From assembly GCA_044426085.1 (NCBI GenBank), contig JAWXUU010000011.1:1-64000 (forward strand): a DNA stretch of 64,000 bases, written 5' to 3'. The notes under the pieces are model-generated. The model was not told where the DNA came from. It worked only from the letters and a program-made list of their open reading frames with translations, and did no database searches. Shown piece after piece: positions 33,784 to 42,231 of this stretch. Position numbers and translations under genes: made by a program. The number at the start of each line of letters is the position of its first letter. Positions within the stretch are counted from its first letter, which is position 1. The DNA is from JAWXUU01 sp044426085 (lineage in GTDB: Bacteria > Bacillota > Clostridia > Christensenellales > CAMQZB01).

Positions 33784-34377
33784 TCAAACAATGAACACTC
33801 CGCCGATTAAAATAAAGTATAAATAAACCCAAACGGCGGTCAAAACGGGCAGTGCCACCATAAGGATAGTGTTTGTTGTGCGGTATTTGAATAATAGAAA
33901 GGATAGATATTCCCCAAGTGCGCCCCCGAAAATTGCGACGAGCATGATTTTCAAATCGGGAATGCGTTCGTATCTTTTGAAGTTTAGTTTTTCCTCTGCA
34001 AGAATTGTATCCTTTTGAAGCTTGTCACCGTTGTGTGGTTGTGGTTGTGGTTGTGGTTGTGGGTGCGGTTGTGACTGTGGTCGTGGGTGCGTGGCTGTGG
34101 CTGTGGCGGTTTTGGCTTTCTCGTTTTCTTTTTTTGTGGTTTTTGATTTTGCCGTTGCAACAGTCTCGCTTTTTGTTGTTTCGCCTTTCTCTTTTTCGCT
34201 TTTCAAATTGTTTTTCTCGGTTTCTTCTTTTTTATTTGATTCAAGCTGTTTGATAGGCGTTGGCTGTGGGGTTGGCTGTCCGTTTTTCAATCTGTCGGCG
34301 CGTTGAATTTTCACAATTCGAAACCCGAAGATGTTTATCGCAAGTATATATGAAATAGAAATGATGGCAAGAAGCAT
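33784..34377 (-). CDS. DUF1294-like membrane protein with low-complexity insert
   Basis: Protein of 197 residues. An N-terminal TM and a C-terminal block (RIPDLKIMLVAIFGGALGEYLSFLLFKYRT) match DUF1294 proteins, which are usually about 90-120 residues. Between them lies a roughly 90-residue insert of Lys/Glu/Thr sequence and a His-Pro-Gln repeat encoded by a six-base microsatellite. The insert probably grew by slippage. Function unknown. Confidence 0.75.
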   Translation of the reverse strand: MLLAIISISYILAINIFGFRIVKIQRADRLKNGQPTPQPTPIKQLESNKKEETEKNNLKSEKEKGETTKSETVATAKSKTTKKENEKAKTATATATHPRPQSQPHPQPQPQPQPHNGDKLQKDTILAEEKLNFKRYERIPDLKIMLVAIFGGALGEYLSFLLFKYRTTNTILMVALPVLTAVWVYLYFILIGGVFIV

Positions 34378-34437
34378 AAATTTCCTCCGATTTTTCTTAT
34401 ATCATTGGCAATTTTTCCCAAAAATATGCAGATGTTG

Positions 34438-34466
34438 TCATATTTGGGTGGGTGTGGTCATATATT
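34438..34466 (+). promoter_or_regulatory. Candidate sigma-E promoter of spoIVA
   Basis: TCATATT, 14 bases, CATATATT resembles the sigma-E pattern (ATA in the -35 region, CATACAAT-like -10) and lies 29 bases before the spoIVA start. spoIVA is a sigma-E gene in Bacillus and Clostridium. Confidence 0.45.
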
Positions 34467-34494
34467 TTGATATAAAATAAAGGCGGGAAAGGCA

Positions 34495-35952
34495 ATGAAG
34501 CAGGAAAACATGTATCAAGATATCGCAAGGCGCACTGGTGGCGAAATATATTTGGGGGTCGTGGGTCCAGTGCGAACGGGCAAGTCGACGTTTATTTCAA
34601 AGTTTATCGAACAGCTTGTTTTGCCTAATATAAAGGATGAAAGTGAAAAAGCCCGCATAATTGACGAAATGCCTCAATCGGGAAGTGGAAAAAGCGTGAC
34701 CACGGCAGAGCCTAAATTTTGCCCAACGGGTGGAACGATTATCGAAAAAGCGGGGGTTGTGGGCAAGATCAGGCTTTGCGATTGTGCGGGGTATCTTGTG
34801 GATGGTGCTGTGAAGATTGGTGATGATGAAAGGTTGATAAGCACAATGTGGTCTGAATCGCCAATAAGCTTTGAAAAAGCAAGCGAAATTGGAACAAGCA
34901 AAGTTGTGAAGCAGCACTCCACCGTCGCTGTTTTGGTGACTTGCGATGGCAGTATTGTGGATTTGCCAAGGGAAAATTATCAAAGCGCGGAAGAGCGAAC
35001 TGTTCGCGAGCTGAAAGCCATAGGCAAGCCTTTTATCATAATTTTAAACACCCGCATGCCAAAAAGTGAAAATACAACAAAGCTTGCGGGGGAACTTTCA
35101 CAAAAGTATAACGCAAGGGTGATTGCGACAGACGTCGCGCAAATGCAAGAATTGGAGGTATGTGAAATTTTGCAAGAATTATCAAAGGAATTTAAAATCA
35201 AGAAGTTTGAAATGAAAATGCCCAAATGGATGCAAGCATGCGAAAAAGATAGCGATGTTATAAGCGAGATTTTTTCCAAACTCACGGCGGTTGATATGGA
35301 TAAAATCGCGACGGCGGAGCAAGCTTGTGAAATTTTCAGTGGCGGTGATATCACGCTGAAAGGTGTGGAAAAAGACTTAGGCACAGGGATTGTGACGGGG
35401 GAATTTGAAGCGCGGGAAGGTTTGTTTTTTGAAGTGCTTTCAAAAAATTGCGGGGTGGAAATCAGTGATGAATTTTCCCTTATCGCAACGCTTAAGCAAC
35501 TTCAAAGTGCAAAGGTGGAATATGAAAAACTCAAAGACGCACTTTATGAAGCGGAAGCGACGGGATATGGAGTTGTTTTGCCAAGTTTATCGCAATTGGA
35601 ACTTTACGAGCCAGAACTTCTCAAGGAAGGCAGTCAGTTTGGTGTGCGATTGAAAGCGAAAGCGCCATCGCTTCACATCATGCGCGTTGATGTGGAAACA
35701 GAACTTCACCCAATCGTGGGCAGTGAAGCGCAGGGCGAAGAACTGGTCAGTTCAATGCTGAAAGATTTCGAATCAAACCGCGGTGATATTTGGGATACCA
35801 ACATGTTCGGGCGTCCGCTTTCGGGGCTTATTCGCGACGGCATAAATCAAAAATTGTCGCAAATGCCAACGTCGGTGCGCGGAAAAATGCAAAGGACAGT
35901 GTCGAGAATTGTCAACGAAGGCAAGGGCGGAGTCATCTGCATTCTCTTATAA
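34495..35952 (+). CDS. spoIVA: Stage IV sporulation protein A
   Basis: ATPase of 485 residues that polymerises on the outer forespore membrane as the coat basement layer. It starts with QDIARRTGGEIYLGVVGPVRTGKSTF, including the Walker A GPVRTGKS. The signature MPQSGSGKSVTTAEPKF follows, and the C-terminus ends RIVNEGKGGVICILL, typical of the family. ATG at 34495 has AAAGGC upstream. It stands alone with a strong terminator. Confidence 0.97.
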   Translation: MKQENMYQDIARRTGGEIYLGVVGPVRTGKSTFISKFIEQLVLPNIKDESEKARIIDEMPQSGSGKSVTTAEPKFCPTGGTIIEKAGVVGKIRLCDCAGYLVDGAVKIGDDERLISTMWSESPISFEKASEIGTSKVVKQHSTVAVLVTCDGSIVDLPRENYQSAEERTVRELKAIGKPFIIILNTRMPKSENTTKLAGELSQKYNARVIATDVAQMQELEVCEILQELSKEFKIKKFEMKMPKWMQACEKDSDVISEIFSKLTAVDMDKIATAEQACEIFSGGDITLKGVEKDLGTGIVTGEFEAREGLFFEVLSKNCGVEISDEFSLIATLKQLQSAKVEYEKLKDALYEAEATGYGVVLPSLSQLELYEPELLKEGSQFGVRLKAKAPSLHIMRVDVETELHPIVGSEAQGEELVSSMLKDFESNRGDIWDTNMFGRPLSGLIRDGINQKLSQMPTSVRGKMQRTVSRIVNEGKGGVICILL

Positions 35953-35963
35953 TATTTTTCTCC

Positions 35964-35997
35964 AACAGCTTGCATTTTTTTGCAAGCTGTTTTGCTT
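35964..35997 (+). terminator. Terminator of spoIVA
   Basis: AACAGCTTGCA pairs with TGCAAGCTGTT, followed by TTTGCTTTTG. Confidence 0.85.
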
Positions 35998-36092
35998 TTG
36001 TTGTGAAAAACTCTTGTAAATTTAAGAAAAAAGGTATAGAATATAAGTGTTAATGAACTTCTAAAAATTTTTAAAATACGGAGGATAAAAAT

Positions 36093-36980
36093 ATGTTAGA
36101 TAACTTTGTTTCTTATGTTTATTATTACACTGGATATAATATTAGCGGTGTTGTTGATATGATTTTTAGCATTGCGATGATTTGCATTGCGATGTTTGTT
36201 TTGCTCTGGCTTAATAAAAAGCTTTGCAAGGGGATTGAAGCAAGAATGACAGCAAGTGAGAAAGGCGAACACGTGAATGTGGTTGAGTGGATAAGAAAAA
36301 TTATTAAATGCTTAATAATTTTCTTCTGCATTATCACAGCACTGTATCAAGTTCAAGGTCTTGAACAACTCATGACATCAATTTTGGCTGGGTCTGGTAT
36401 TCTTGCAATCGCAATCGGGCTCGCTTCGCAAGATGCCGCGTCAAACTTGATTTCAGGTATTATGGTTTCAATTTTCAAACCGTTTGCCGTTGGCAACACA
36501 ATCAAACTTGTGGGAAGCGGAACTATTGGAACAGTGGAAGAAATAACTCTTCGCCACACTGTGCTAAGAACTATCGAAAATAAACGCGTTATCGTTCCAA
36601 ACAGCACAATCAACAGCGAAACTATTGAAAATGCTCATTTTGGCGATTCTGAAATCTGCAACTATGTGGAAATTGGCATAACTTACGAATCGGATATCAC
36701 AAAGGCAAAGGCGCTTTGTCTTGAAGAAACTTTGAAAAACGAGCGAGTGATTGATAAAAGAACTCCAGAACAAAAACTTGCGGGTGATCCGCTTGTGAAC
36801 GTTATCGTTTTCCGCTTGGATGATTCCGCAGTCGTTCTCCGAATCGCATTGTGGTCGCAAGACGCCGCAAACGGTTTTGCCGCCAAAGGCGAAATCATGG
36901 AAAGTATCAAATGCAGATTCGATAAAGTAGAAGGCGTAGAAATGGCATACCCACATGTGGTTGTTGTGCCAAAAGCGTGA
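36093..36980 (+). CDS. MscS-family mechanosensitive channel
   Basis: Membrane protein of 295 residues. TM segments lie near 20-45 and 70-90, and the pore-lining helix has the family pattern ILAGSGILAIAIGLASQDAASNLISG. The beta domain starts FKPFAVGNTIKL, and a mixed C-terminal domain follows. Channels of this family release solutes under hypo-osmotic shock. ATG follows GGAGG. It is followed by a palindromic repeat. Confidence 0.93.
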   Translation: MLDNFVSYVYYYTGYNISGVVDMIFSIAMICIAMFVLLWLNKKLCKGIEARMTASEKGEHVNVVEWIRKIIKCLIIFFCIITALYQVQGLEQLMTSILAGSGILAIAIGLASQDAASNLISGIMVSIFKPFAVGNTIKLVGSGTIGTVEEITLRHTVLRTIENKRVIVPNSTINSETIENAHFGDSEICNYVEIGITYESDITKAKALCLEETLKNERVIDKRTPEQKLAGDPLVNVIVFRLDDSAVVLRIALWSQDAANGFAAKGEIMESIKCRFDKVEGVEMAYPHVVVVPKA

Positions 36981-37023
36981 ATGGGAGTTATAAAAGCGTT
37001 GCTGACGTAGCGAACGGCTGAAC

Positions 37024-37250
37024 ATAAAATTAAAAATTAAAAATTAAAAATTAAAAATTAAAAATTGTGGTAATGCAATCGCTCCGCTCTTGCTTTCAAT
37101 TTTTAAGCCTTGTTATTTAATGCTATGGATGCCGCTAGAGCGTAAGTTTCATAGTAGGCAAACTTTAATTTGCATGCACGAGCTTGCGAGTGCTTACCAC
37201 AATTTTTAATTTTTAATTTTTAATTTTTAATTTTTAATTTTTAATTTAAA
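37024..37250. repeat. Palindromic MITE-like intergenic repeat, copy C
   Basis: The outer arms are six or more AAAAATT units on the left and the complementary AATTTTT units on the right. Inside are GTGGTAATGCAATCGC and the GCACGAGC/GCGAGTGC/TACCACAATT arm. The centre differs from copies A and B. It fills most of the 307-base gap. Confidence 0.8.
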
Positions 37251-37288
37251 AAACCTTTCTCTCAAAACTAACAAAAAAGGAATAACAC

Positions 37289-37864
37289 ATGATAACCAAA
37301 ACACTGCTGATTGCCAGCAACAATGCGCATAAAATTGAAGAGATAAAAAGCATACTTGGGGGCAAGTTTGAAAAGATTTTGTCGTTGAAAGAGGTTGGGT
37401 GCAATCTAGAACCTGAAGAAAACGGCGAGACATTTTTTGATAATGCACTGATAAAGGCGCGTGAAATTTCCCTTGCAACGGGGTATGCGACGATTTCGGA
37501 CGACAGTGGCATTGTGGTTGATGCCCTTGGCGGTGCACCTGGGGTGCATTCTGCAAGGTATTCCGAAGCGGGCACAGACGAGGAAAACAATAAAAAACTG
37601 CTCAAAAATCTTGCGGGCAAGGATAGAACGGCTAAGTTTGTTTCCAGCGTGGTGCTGTTTTTTTCGGAAGATGAAATATATTCAGGGCATGGCGAAGCGC
37701 ACGGCGTGGTTTTGGAAGAATACCGCGGAAGTGGCGGGTTTGGATATGACCCACTGTTTTTGTCGGATGATTTGGGCAAAACGTATGCCGAGGCAACAAG
37801 CGAAGAAAAAAATTTAATTTCCCACCGCAAAAGGGCGCTTGAAAATTTGCTTGCTAAAATTTGA
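37289..37864 (+). CDS. rdgB: Non-canonical purine NTP pyrophosphatase (RdgB/HAM1)
   Basis: Enzyme of 191 residues that removes dITP and XTP from the nucleotide pool. Conserved parts are LLIASNNAHKIEEIKSIL, ETFFDNALIKA, TISDDSGIVVDALGGAPGVHSARYS and GGFGYDPLFL. ATG follows AAAGGAA. It is followed by a YfcE-like phosphoesterase gene, a common pairing in Firmicutes. Confidence 0.94.
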   Translation: MITKTLLIASNNAHKIEEIKSILGGKFEKILSLKEVGCNLEPEENGETFFDNALIKAREISLATGYATISDDSGIVVDALGGAPGVHSARYSEAGTDEENNKKLLKNLAGKDRTAKFVSSVVLFFSEDEIYSGHGEAHGVVLEEYRGSGGFGYDPLFLSDDLGKTYAEATSEEKNLISHRKRALENLLAKI

Positions 37865-37970
37865 AGATAAGAAGATAATAAAATAAGATTGCAAATAAAA
37901 AAGATTGTAAATAAAAATTAAAAGATAATCAAAAGATTTGATAGCATTGGTTTTGCAAAGGGGGTGTAGC

Positions 37971-38435
37971 GTGAAAAATATACTGGTTGTTTCTGATTTG
38001 CATTATGAGAAAGTGAACATACAAAAAATAATGCCTAAAATTGCGGAAGCTGATATGATAGTTTTCTGCGGTGATGGGTATGATAGTTTTGTGGAAAAAA
38101 CGAAAGCAGTTGCGGGCAAGGTGTTTGCGGTCAAAGGCAATTGCGACACTTTTTCGAATGTGGAAGATTTGATTCTGCAAGTGGAAAATTTGAAAATTTT
38201 GGTCACTCACGGGCATAAGCACGGCGTGAAAAGCGGACTTTTCAACCTTCGTGACGCGTGTTTGCAAGCGGGGGCGAGCGTTGCGTTTTTTGGGCACACG
38301 CATTATGCCACGGAAGTTTGCGACGGCGGAGTGAAGATGATAAACCCCGGCGCGATATCAGATACGTTCGAGCCAACATACTATTTCTGTACAGTTTCGG
38401 GGGATAAATTGTTTGGAAAGCATGTGGAAGTGTAG
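37971..38435 (+). CDS. YfcE/MJ0936-family metallophosphoesterase
   Basis: Protein of 154 residues with the calcineurin-like metal motifs: VVSDLHYE, FCGDGYD, VKGNCD, LVTHGHKHGV and FFGHTHYAT. The second motif has GDGYD where GDxxD/H is common. The start is a GTG at 37971 with AAAGGGGG; an upstream in-frame ATG would overlap that site. Such enzymes are phosphodiesterases of uncertain substrate. Confidence 0.9.
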   Translation: MKNILVVSDLHYEKVNIQKIMPKIAEADMIVFCGDGYDSFVEKTKAVAGKVFAVKGNCDTFSNVEDLILQVENLKILVTHGHKHGVKSGLFNLRDACLQAGASVAFFGHTHYATEVCDGGVKMINPGAISDTFEPTYYFCTVSGDKLFGKHVEV

Positions 38436-38636
38436 GCAAATTGTGATTTTTTAAAAATAAATGAAAAAAATTGAAAAAACTTACAAAAAACTGTAAAAAT
38501 TTAAAAAAAAAGTGGCAAAAATAGGTGCATTTTGCAAAAGTTTGTGCTATACTAGCAAAGCACTCGGAAGAGGTATGCAAAAAAGATAAAAACTTACTAA
38601 ATATTCAAAAAAAGTGAAAAAAGCAGTGTAAAAACC

Positions 38637-38666
38637 TTGACAAGCAATTATATTTTATGATAAAAT
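38637..38666 (+). promoter_or_regulatory. Promoter of tRNA cluster 2
   Basis: TTGACA, 18 bases, TAAAAT, 52 bases before the first tRNA. Same hexamers and spacing as the proximal promoter of cluster 1. Confidence 0.7.
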
Positions 38667-38717
38667 TGATAAGCGTTGAGGAAGTGCAGGCGAGATAATC
38701 GCAAGCGTATGTTTGAT

Positions 38718-38791
38718 GCAGGTGTAGTTCAATGGTAGAACTCCAGCCTTCCAAGCTGGTCACGAGGGTCCGATTCCCTTCACCTGCTCCA
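38718..38791 (+). tRNA. tRNA-Gly (TCC)
   Basis: Acceptor GCAGGTG/CACCTGC, anticodon TCC in CTTCCAA, and encoded CCA. Confidence 0.95.
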
Positions 38792-38797
38792 TTTTAT

Positions 38798-38874
38798 GTG
38801 CCTGTAGCTCAGTAGGATAGAGCAACAGCCTTCTAAGCTGTGGGCCAGGGGTTCGACTCCCTTCAGGCACACCA
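38798..38874 (+). tRNA. tRNA-Arg (TCT)
   Basis: Acceptor GTGCCTG/CAGGCAC, anticodon TCT in CTTCTAA, and encoded CCA. Confidence 0.95.
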
Positions 38875-38876
38875 AT

Positions 38877-38953
38877 GGTGATCTTAGCTCAGTTGGTAGA
38901 GCGCCAGATTGTGGCTCTGGAGGTCATGAGTTCGATCCTCATAGGTCACCCCA
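38877..38953 (+). tRNA. tRNA-His (GTG)
   Basis: Anticodon GTG in TTGTGGC. An extra 5' G faces C73, the mark of tRNA-His. Encoded CCA. Confidence 0.95.
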
Positions 38954-38990
38954 ATAAAACACATAAAACTTTTTTCCACGAAACTTTCGT

Positions 38991-39065
38991 TGGGGTATCG
39001 CCAAGCGGTAAGGCATCAGACTTTGACTCTGACATTCGTAAGTTCAAATCTTGCTACCCCAGCCA
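38991..39065 (+). tRNA. tRNA-Gln (TTG)
   Basis: Acceptor TGGGGTA/TACCCCA, anticodon TTG in CTTTGAC, and encoded CCA. Confidence 0.94.
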
Positions 39066-39069
39066 TTGT

Positions 39070-39145
39070 GGTTCATTAGCTCAGGTGGTAGAGCACATGA
39101 CTTTTAATCATGTTGTCCGGAGTTCGAATCTCCGATGAATCACCA
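39070..39145 (+). tRNA. tRNA-Lys (TTT)
   Basis: Acceptor GGTTCAT/ATGAATC with one G-T pair, anticodon TTT in CTTTTAA, and encoded CCA. Confidence 0.94.
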
Positions 39146-39148
39146 TTC

Positions 39149-39224
39149 GCATCTTTAGCTCAGTCGGTAGAGCAAATGACTCTTAATCATTGGGCCCAGA
39201 GTTCGAATCTCTGAAGATGCACCA
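39149..39224 (+). tRNA. tRNA-Lys (CTT)
   Basis: Acceptor GCATCTT/AAGATGC, anticodon CTT in CTCTTAA, and encoded CCA. Second lysine isoacceptor in the cluster. Confidence 0.94.
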
Positions 39225-39231
39225 GAATTCT

Positions 39232-39315
39232 GCGGATATGGCGGAATTGGCAGACGCGCTAGACTTAGGATCTAGTGTCTACGACATGGGGGTTCAAGTC
39301 CCTTTATCCGCACCA
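39232..39315 (+). tRNA. tRNA-Leu (TAG), integration site of element 2
   Basis: Class II tRNA with a long variable arm, acceptor GCGGATA/TATCCGC, anticodon TAG and encoded CCA. The 3' half is part of the 56-bp att repeat, so the gene remains whole. Confidence 0.95.
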
Positions 39316-39319
39316 TTCT
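39264..39319. other. Left attachment site of element 2
   Basis: Fifty-six bases from CTTAGGATCTAGTG to CACCATTCT are identical to 52,073-52,128 and cover the anticodon to the CCA end of tRNA-Leu. Confidence 0.95.
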
Positions 39320-39320
39320 T

Positions 39321-39353
39321 AAAGAGCCTTTCAGAAATGAAAGGCTCTTTTAC
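39321..39353 (+). terminator. Terminator after tRNA-Leu
   Basis: AAAGAGCCTTTC pairs with GAAAGGCTCTTT. Different hairpins follow the other two att copies. Confidence 0.88.
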
Positions 39354-39485
39354 TTTTCCCTTTATTTATGGGGGTTGTAGCCATTTTTTGTGCTTTTATT
39401 TTTATAGATTTTAATTTTTGTTAAATTTCATATTTTTGCTAAAAAACAGCAAATTTTCGCAAAAAAATAAAAAAACTGTAATTTA

Positions 39486-39508
39486 TTGGGGTACTAATTG
39501 GGGTACTA
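39486..39508. repeat. Paired repeats, candidate integrase arm sites of element 2 (left)
   Basis: TTGGGGTACTA occurs twice with a 12-base period, between the att site and the integrase. A related pair lies at the right end (52,002-52,020). Confidence 0.6.
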
Positions 39509-39544
39509 GATACCATCTTAAAATCAATGCTTTTTTGCGATAGT

Positions 39545-40642
39545 CTACTTTTTGTCTAGTGTATTGTTATTAAACTGCTCGGCTATTTGTTGATCAAACT
39601 TTTCGCTTTCACGTAATGCAAAATCTTCACGCACATCGGTGTATATATCCATAGTCATGGCTATTGTTGTGTGCCCCATCCACGATTGCACAACCTTTTG
39701 TGATATACCATATTCATGGCAATTTGTCGCAAAGGTCTTGCGTAAATCTCGCACTGTTCGATTTTCAAAAATTTTGTGAAATTGACGTGTAACATAATCG
39801 GGTTTGTAATCAAATTTAAGTTCTTTATCTCCCAACAACCGTTTAACACTATCAAAGAACGGTAACATCCTTTGCGACTTCTTAGTTTTTGTCCCATTAA
39901 CTTTGAAAAAGTTTTCTGTGCATTCTTTCGGATTAAATCGCAAAGCTTCGCTTCTGCGTTGCCCAGTTAAAAGCACGAATATATAATATTTTTTCAAATT
40001 CTCTGACACTGCTTTTGTTTTGAACAAAATTTCTTGTTCTGCTTTCGTTAGTGCAATAGAATGGATTTTATCATAGACAACAACATTTAATTGCTCCGCT
40101 GGATCAATTTTAATTACGTTGTTTATTCTTGCCGTTTTAAACAGTGATTTTATATAGCACCTTATTTTATGCCTTGTGTTTCCGCCTTCGATATTATTCA
40201 AAAGTCGTTGCAAATCTGCATTAGTTATCCGTCTGATGTTTTTAGAGCCGATATTGCCACGGATATGCTTATTGGTTATGTACTGAATACTTTTGAATGT
40301 ATCTTTAGAACATGAAGGCTTTTTATATATTTCTAGCCATTCATCAAGCCATTGCCCTACTGTTGTAACAGTAGGCTTTTTTGTTTTTTCTGGTTTAAAC
40401 TCGGCTTTCCATGCTTTGTATTTTTGTACTACAATAGCTTGTGTTTTGCCGTAAAAACCTATTCTTTCACCTTCGTATGTGATTCTTAGCTCCCACACGT
40501 TGTTTTTTCTTTTTCTTAAAGTGTTTCCTGCAACTTTCATTATTTCTTCTTCCTTTTGGTTGTTATTTTGAAATAATGCAGTTTCTTTCGCACTTCCCCC
40601 CGCTGGTTCGTACCAGTTATGACTTTGTGTTGCACCATCCAT
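39545..40642 (-). CDS. Tyrosine recombinase (integrase) of element 2
   Basis: Integrase of 365 residues as given, paralogous to the one in element 1. Arm-binding part RKRKNNVWELRITYEGERIGFYGKT; catalytic Arg in LLTGQRRSEALRF; box II VRDLRKTFATNCHEYG without the usual His; WMGHTTIAMTMDIYTD with the tyrosine. The start is unsure: the ATG at 40642 has no ribosome site, and the ATG at 40540 follows AAGGAAG. A well-placed ATG at 40748 with AAAGGAG reads into this frame only after a one-base shift at a run of six A. Confidence 0.9.
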   Translation of the reverse strand: MDGATQSHNWYEPAGGSAKETALFQNNNQKEEEIMKVAGNTLRKRKNNVWELRITYEGERIGFYGKTQAIVVQKYKAWKAEFKPEKTKKPTVTTVGQWLDEWLEIYKKPSCSKDTFKSIQYITNKHIRGNIGSKNIRRITNADLQRLLNNIEGGNTRHKIRCYIKSLFKTARINNVIKIDPAEQLNVVVYDKIHSIALTKAEQEILFKTKAVSENLKKYYIFVLLTGQRRSEALRFNPKECTENFFKVNGTKTKKSQRMLPFFDSVKRLLGDKELKFDYKPDYVTRQFHKIFENRTVRDLRKTFATNCHEYGISQKVVQSWMGHTTIAMTMDIYTDVREDFALRESEKFDQQIAEQFNNNTLDKK

Positions 40643-40778
40643 AAATGAAATTAATCCATGGATAAGTGCGTATTGTTTGTTGATTGCAGTTTGCTGTTCT
40701 TGGTTAGCTTCTGCGATTGCTAGTAGAATTTTTTATATTTTCTTTCATATAAAAACTCCTTTTAATTAATAAATTCTT

Positions 40779-41120
40779 TTAATTAATAAATTCTTTTGAT
40801 GTTTGAAGCCCTTGTATGTATGCCATGGCTTTTATTTTGCCGATAGCATTTAATGTGTTAAATGCTATAAATAACTCATGTTCTTGTTTTGTTAATGCTG
40901 GTCGTTGTTCTGTGCGTTCAATCACCTCTTTATTTTCCCTCCCGAGAAGATGATCGACAGAAACATTAAAAAAGTCTGCCAAAAGAATGAGTTGTTCTGG
41001 CGAAGGTTGCCTTCTGCCCGTTTCATAGTGTGCGTACGCTTGATAAGTGATACCTAATACATTTGCAACTTCTCGTTGATTAAGTTTGCTTCCAGTACGC
41101 AAGTTGTATAAATTATTCAT
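40779..41120 (-). CDS. XRE-family repressor of element 2
   Basis: Protein of 113 residues with an N-terminal Cro/CI helix-turn-helix (NQREVANVLGITYQAYAHYETGRRQPSPEQLILLADFF) and SVDHLLGREN. The start at 41120 gives the usual MNNLYNLR opening; a 13-residue longer form begins at 41159. Divergent from the rightward promoter. Confidence 0.88.
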   Translation of the reverse strand: MNNLYNLRTGSKLNQREVANVLGITYQAYAHYETGRRQPSPEQLILLADFFNVSVDHLLGRENKEVIERTEQRPALTKQEHELFIAFNTLNAIGKIKAMAYIQGLQTSKEFIN

Positions 41121-41174
41121 TCTTTGATAATAGTTTAAGTTTGTGAAAAAAACAAACAAAATGTGTGATAGTAC

Positions 41175-41203
41175 TTGACATACTACATATAGTGTGGTAT
41201 TAT
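41175..41203 (+). promoter_or_regulatory. Rightward promoter of element 2
   Basis: TTGACA, 17 bases, TATTAT, in the gap between the divergent repressor and early genes. The leader downstream contains the hairpin CTGGGTG/CACCCAG at 41,283-41,301. Confidence 0.8.
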
Positions 41204-41409
41204 TAGCACATCAAACAAAATGTTTGGTATAAAATGCATTAATTGCAATCATCATACCTCCTTAAAATATAATAACGGCTATCTGGGTGCGAGCCACCCA
41301 GAACGGCTGGAGGGGCGGTGACAAAAGGGAACATATGAAACAGAACTAACCGCCGTGGGGCGTTAGAAATAAAAAAGTGCTTGGCGTAGCTGGGCGAAGG
41401 ATATGAAAA

Positions 41410-41679
41410 ATGAATAAACTGGAATTTGTTACATCGCATGGGGATGATTTGAAATCATTCAACGATGAACAAGAAAGCAACAAGAAAACAATCAATGCAT
41501 TGAAATTTAAAAATCAGCTGCTGAAAGAAAAGTTTAGCTTGCCAGAAACGCAAGCGGAGTATGAAGAGAACTTGCGAGTAATCAACGAACTTGAATTTGC
41601 CAACACGTTGCTGGCGAAAAATATCGTGAAGTCGCAAAACATCATCGCAAGCGCGTTGGTAACAGAAGAATGGGATTAG
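41410..41679 (+). CDS. Small helical protein of element 2
   Basis: Protein of 89 residues, soluble, mostly charged helix (NDEQESNKKTINALKFKNQLL). Not recognised. First gene of the rightward operon, with AAGGAT upstream. No sequence match to the first gene of element 1. Confidence 0.6.
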   Translation: MNKLEFVTSHGDDLKSFNDEQESNKKTINALKFKNQLLKEKFSLPETQAEYEENLRVINELEFANTLLAKNIVKSQNIIASALVTEEWD

Positions 41680-41688
41680 GGTGAAATC

Positions 41689-41832
41689 ATGCAACATAAA
41701 ATAATGCAAATATATAAATCTTTTAATGATTGGTTAAAAAGAAACATCAAAGAAATTATATGGCTAGTTTGTTTGAGCGGTGTAACATATGGTGTTGCAA
41801 CTTATTTGCTAGTTCCATTGTTTGGAATATAG
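41689..41832 (+). CDS. 47-residue single-TM protein of element 2
   Basis: A basic N-terminal half (SFNDWLKRNIKE) precedes one TM segment (IIWLVCLSGVTYGVATYLLV). It lies nine bases after the preceding gene and ten before the next, in the same direction. Not recognised. Confidence 0.5.
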   Translation: MQHKIMQIYKSFNDWLKRNIKEIIWLVCLSGVTYGVATYLLVPLFGI

Positions 41833-41842
41833 GCGGTGCAAG

Positions 41843-42055
41843 ATGGCGGAGATTAGGATCACGGGAACGAAAGAAGAGCTTGACAGCTTGTTCAGCAAAA
41901 TAAATGGTGATGAAGATATAAGGATTTCGCAAGTGCAAAACGTGCGGAATGAATTTTATCCGAATCAGATCGGCAAGAATGCATTTATGGGATATATTAA
42001 TATATCTTTTGTCGGTCTTCAAAATGCCAGTGACAAAGTGGCTAGAAATATCTAG
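41843..42055 (+). CDS. Small soluble protein of element 2
   Basis: Protein of 70 residues starting MAEIRITGTKEELDSLFSKI, probably alpha/beta. The ATG at 41843 follows AGGCGGT. Not recognised. Its place before the coat genes matches that of the 137-residue protein of element 1; a DNA-binding role is possible but unproven. Confidence 0.6.
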   Translation: MAEIRITGTKEELDSLFSKINGDEDIRISQVQNVRNEFYPNQIGKNAFMGYINISFVGLQNASDKVARNI

Positions 42056-42073
42056 CAAACTTTTTTCATATGT

Positions 42074-42193
42074 GGGGCTGGCGTAGTTAGCCCCTTCCTT
42101 TGAATCAAAAAGGTGGATTATGTGCAAAAAATATGTGAATAGGGCACGAGAGCCCAACATATTTCAAACTTAGGCGAATAGTTTTATTCGCCT
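42074..42193 (+). promoter_or_regulatory. Hairpins before the coat-like gene of element 2
   Basis: GGGGCT/AGCCCC at 42,074-42,094, GGGC/GCCC near 42,142-42,155, and AGGCGAATA/TATTCGCCT at 42,172-42,193. The last corresponds in place and shape to a hairpin in element 1. They may tune expression between early and structural genes. Confidence 0.5.
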
Positions 42194-42231
42194 ATTTCCA
42201 CGTAAAAATATAGAAAGGGAGAAAAATAATA

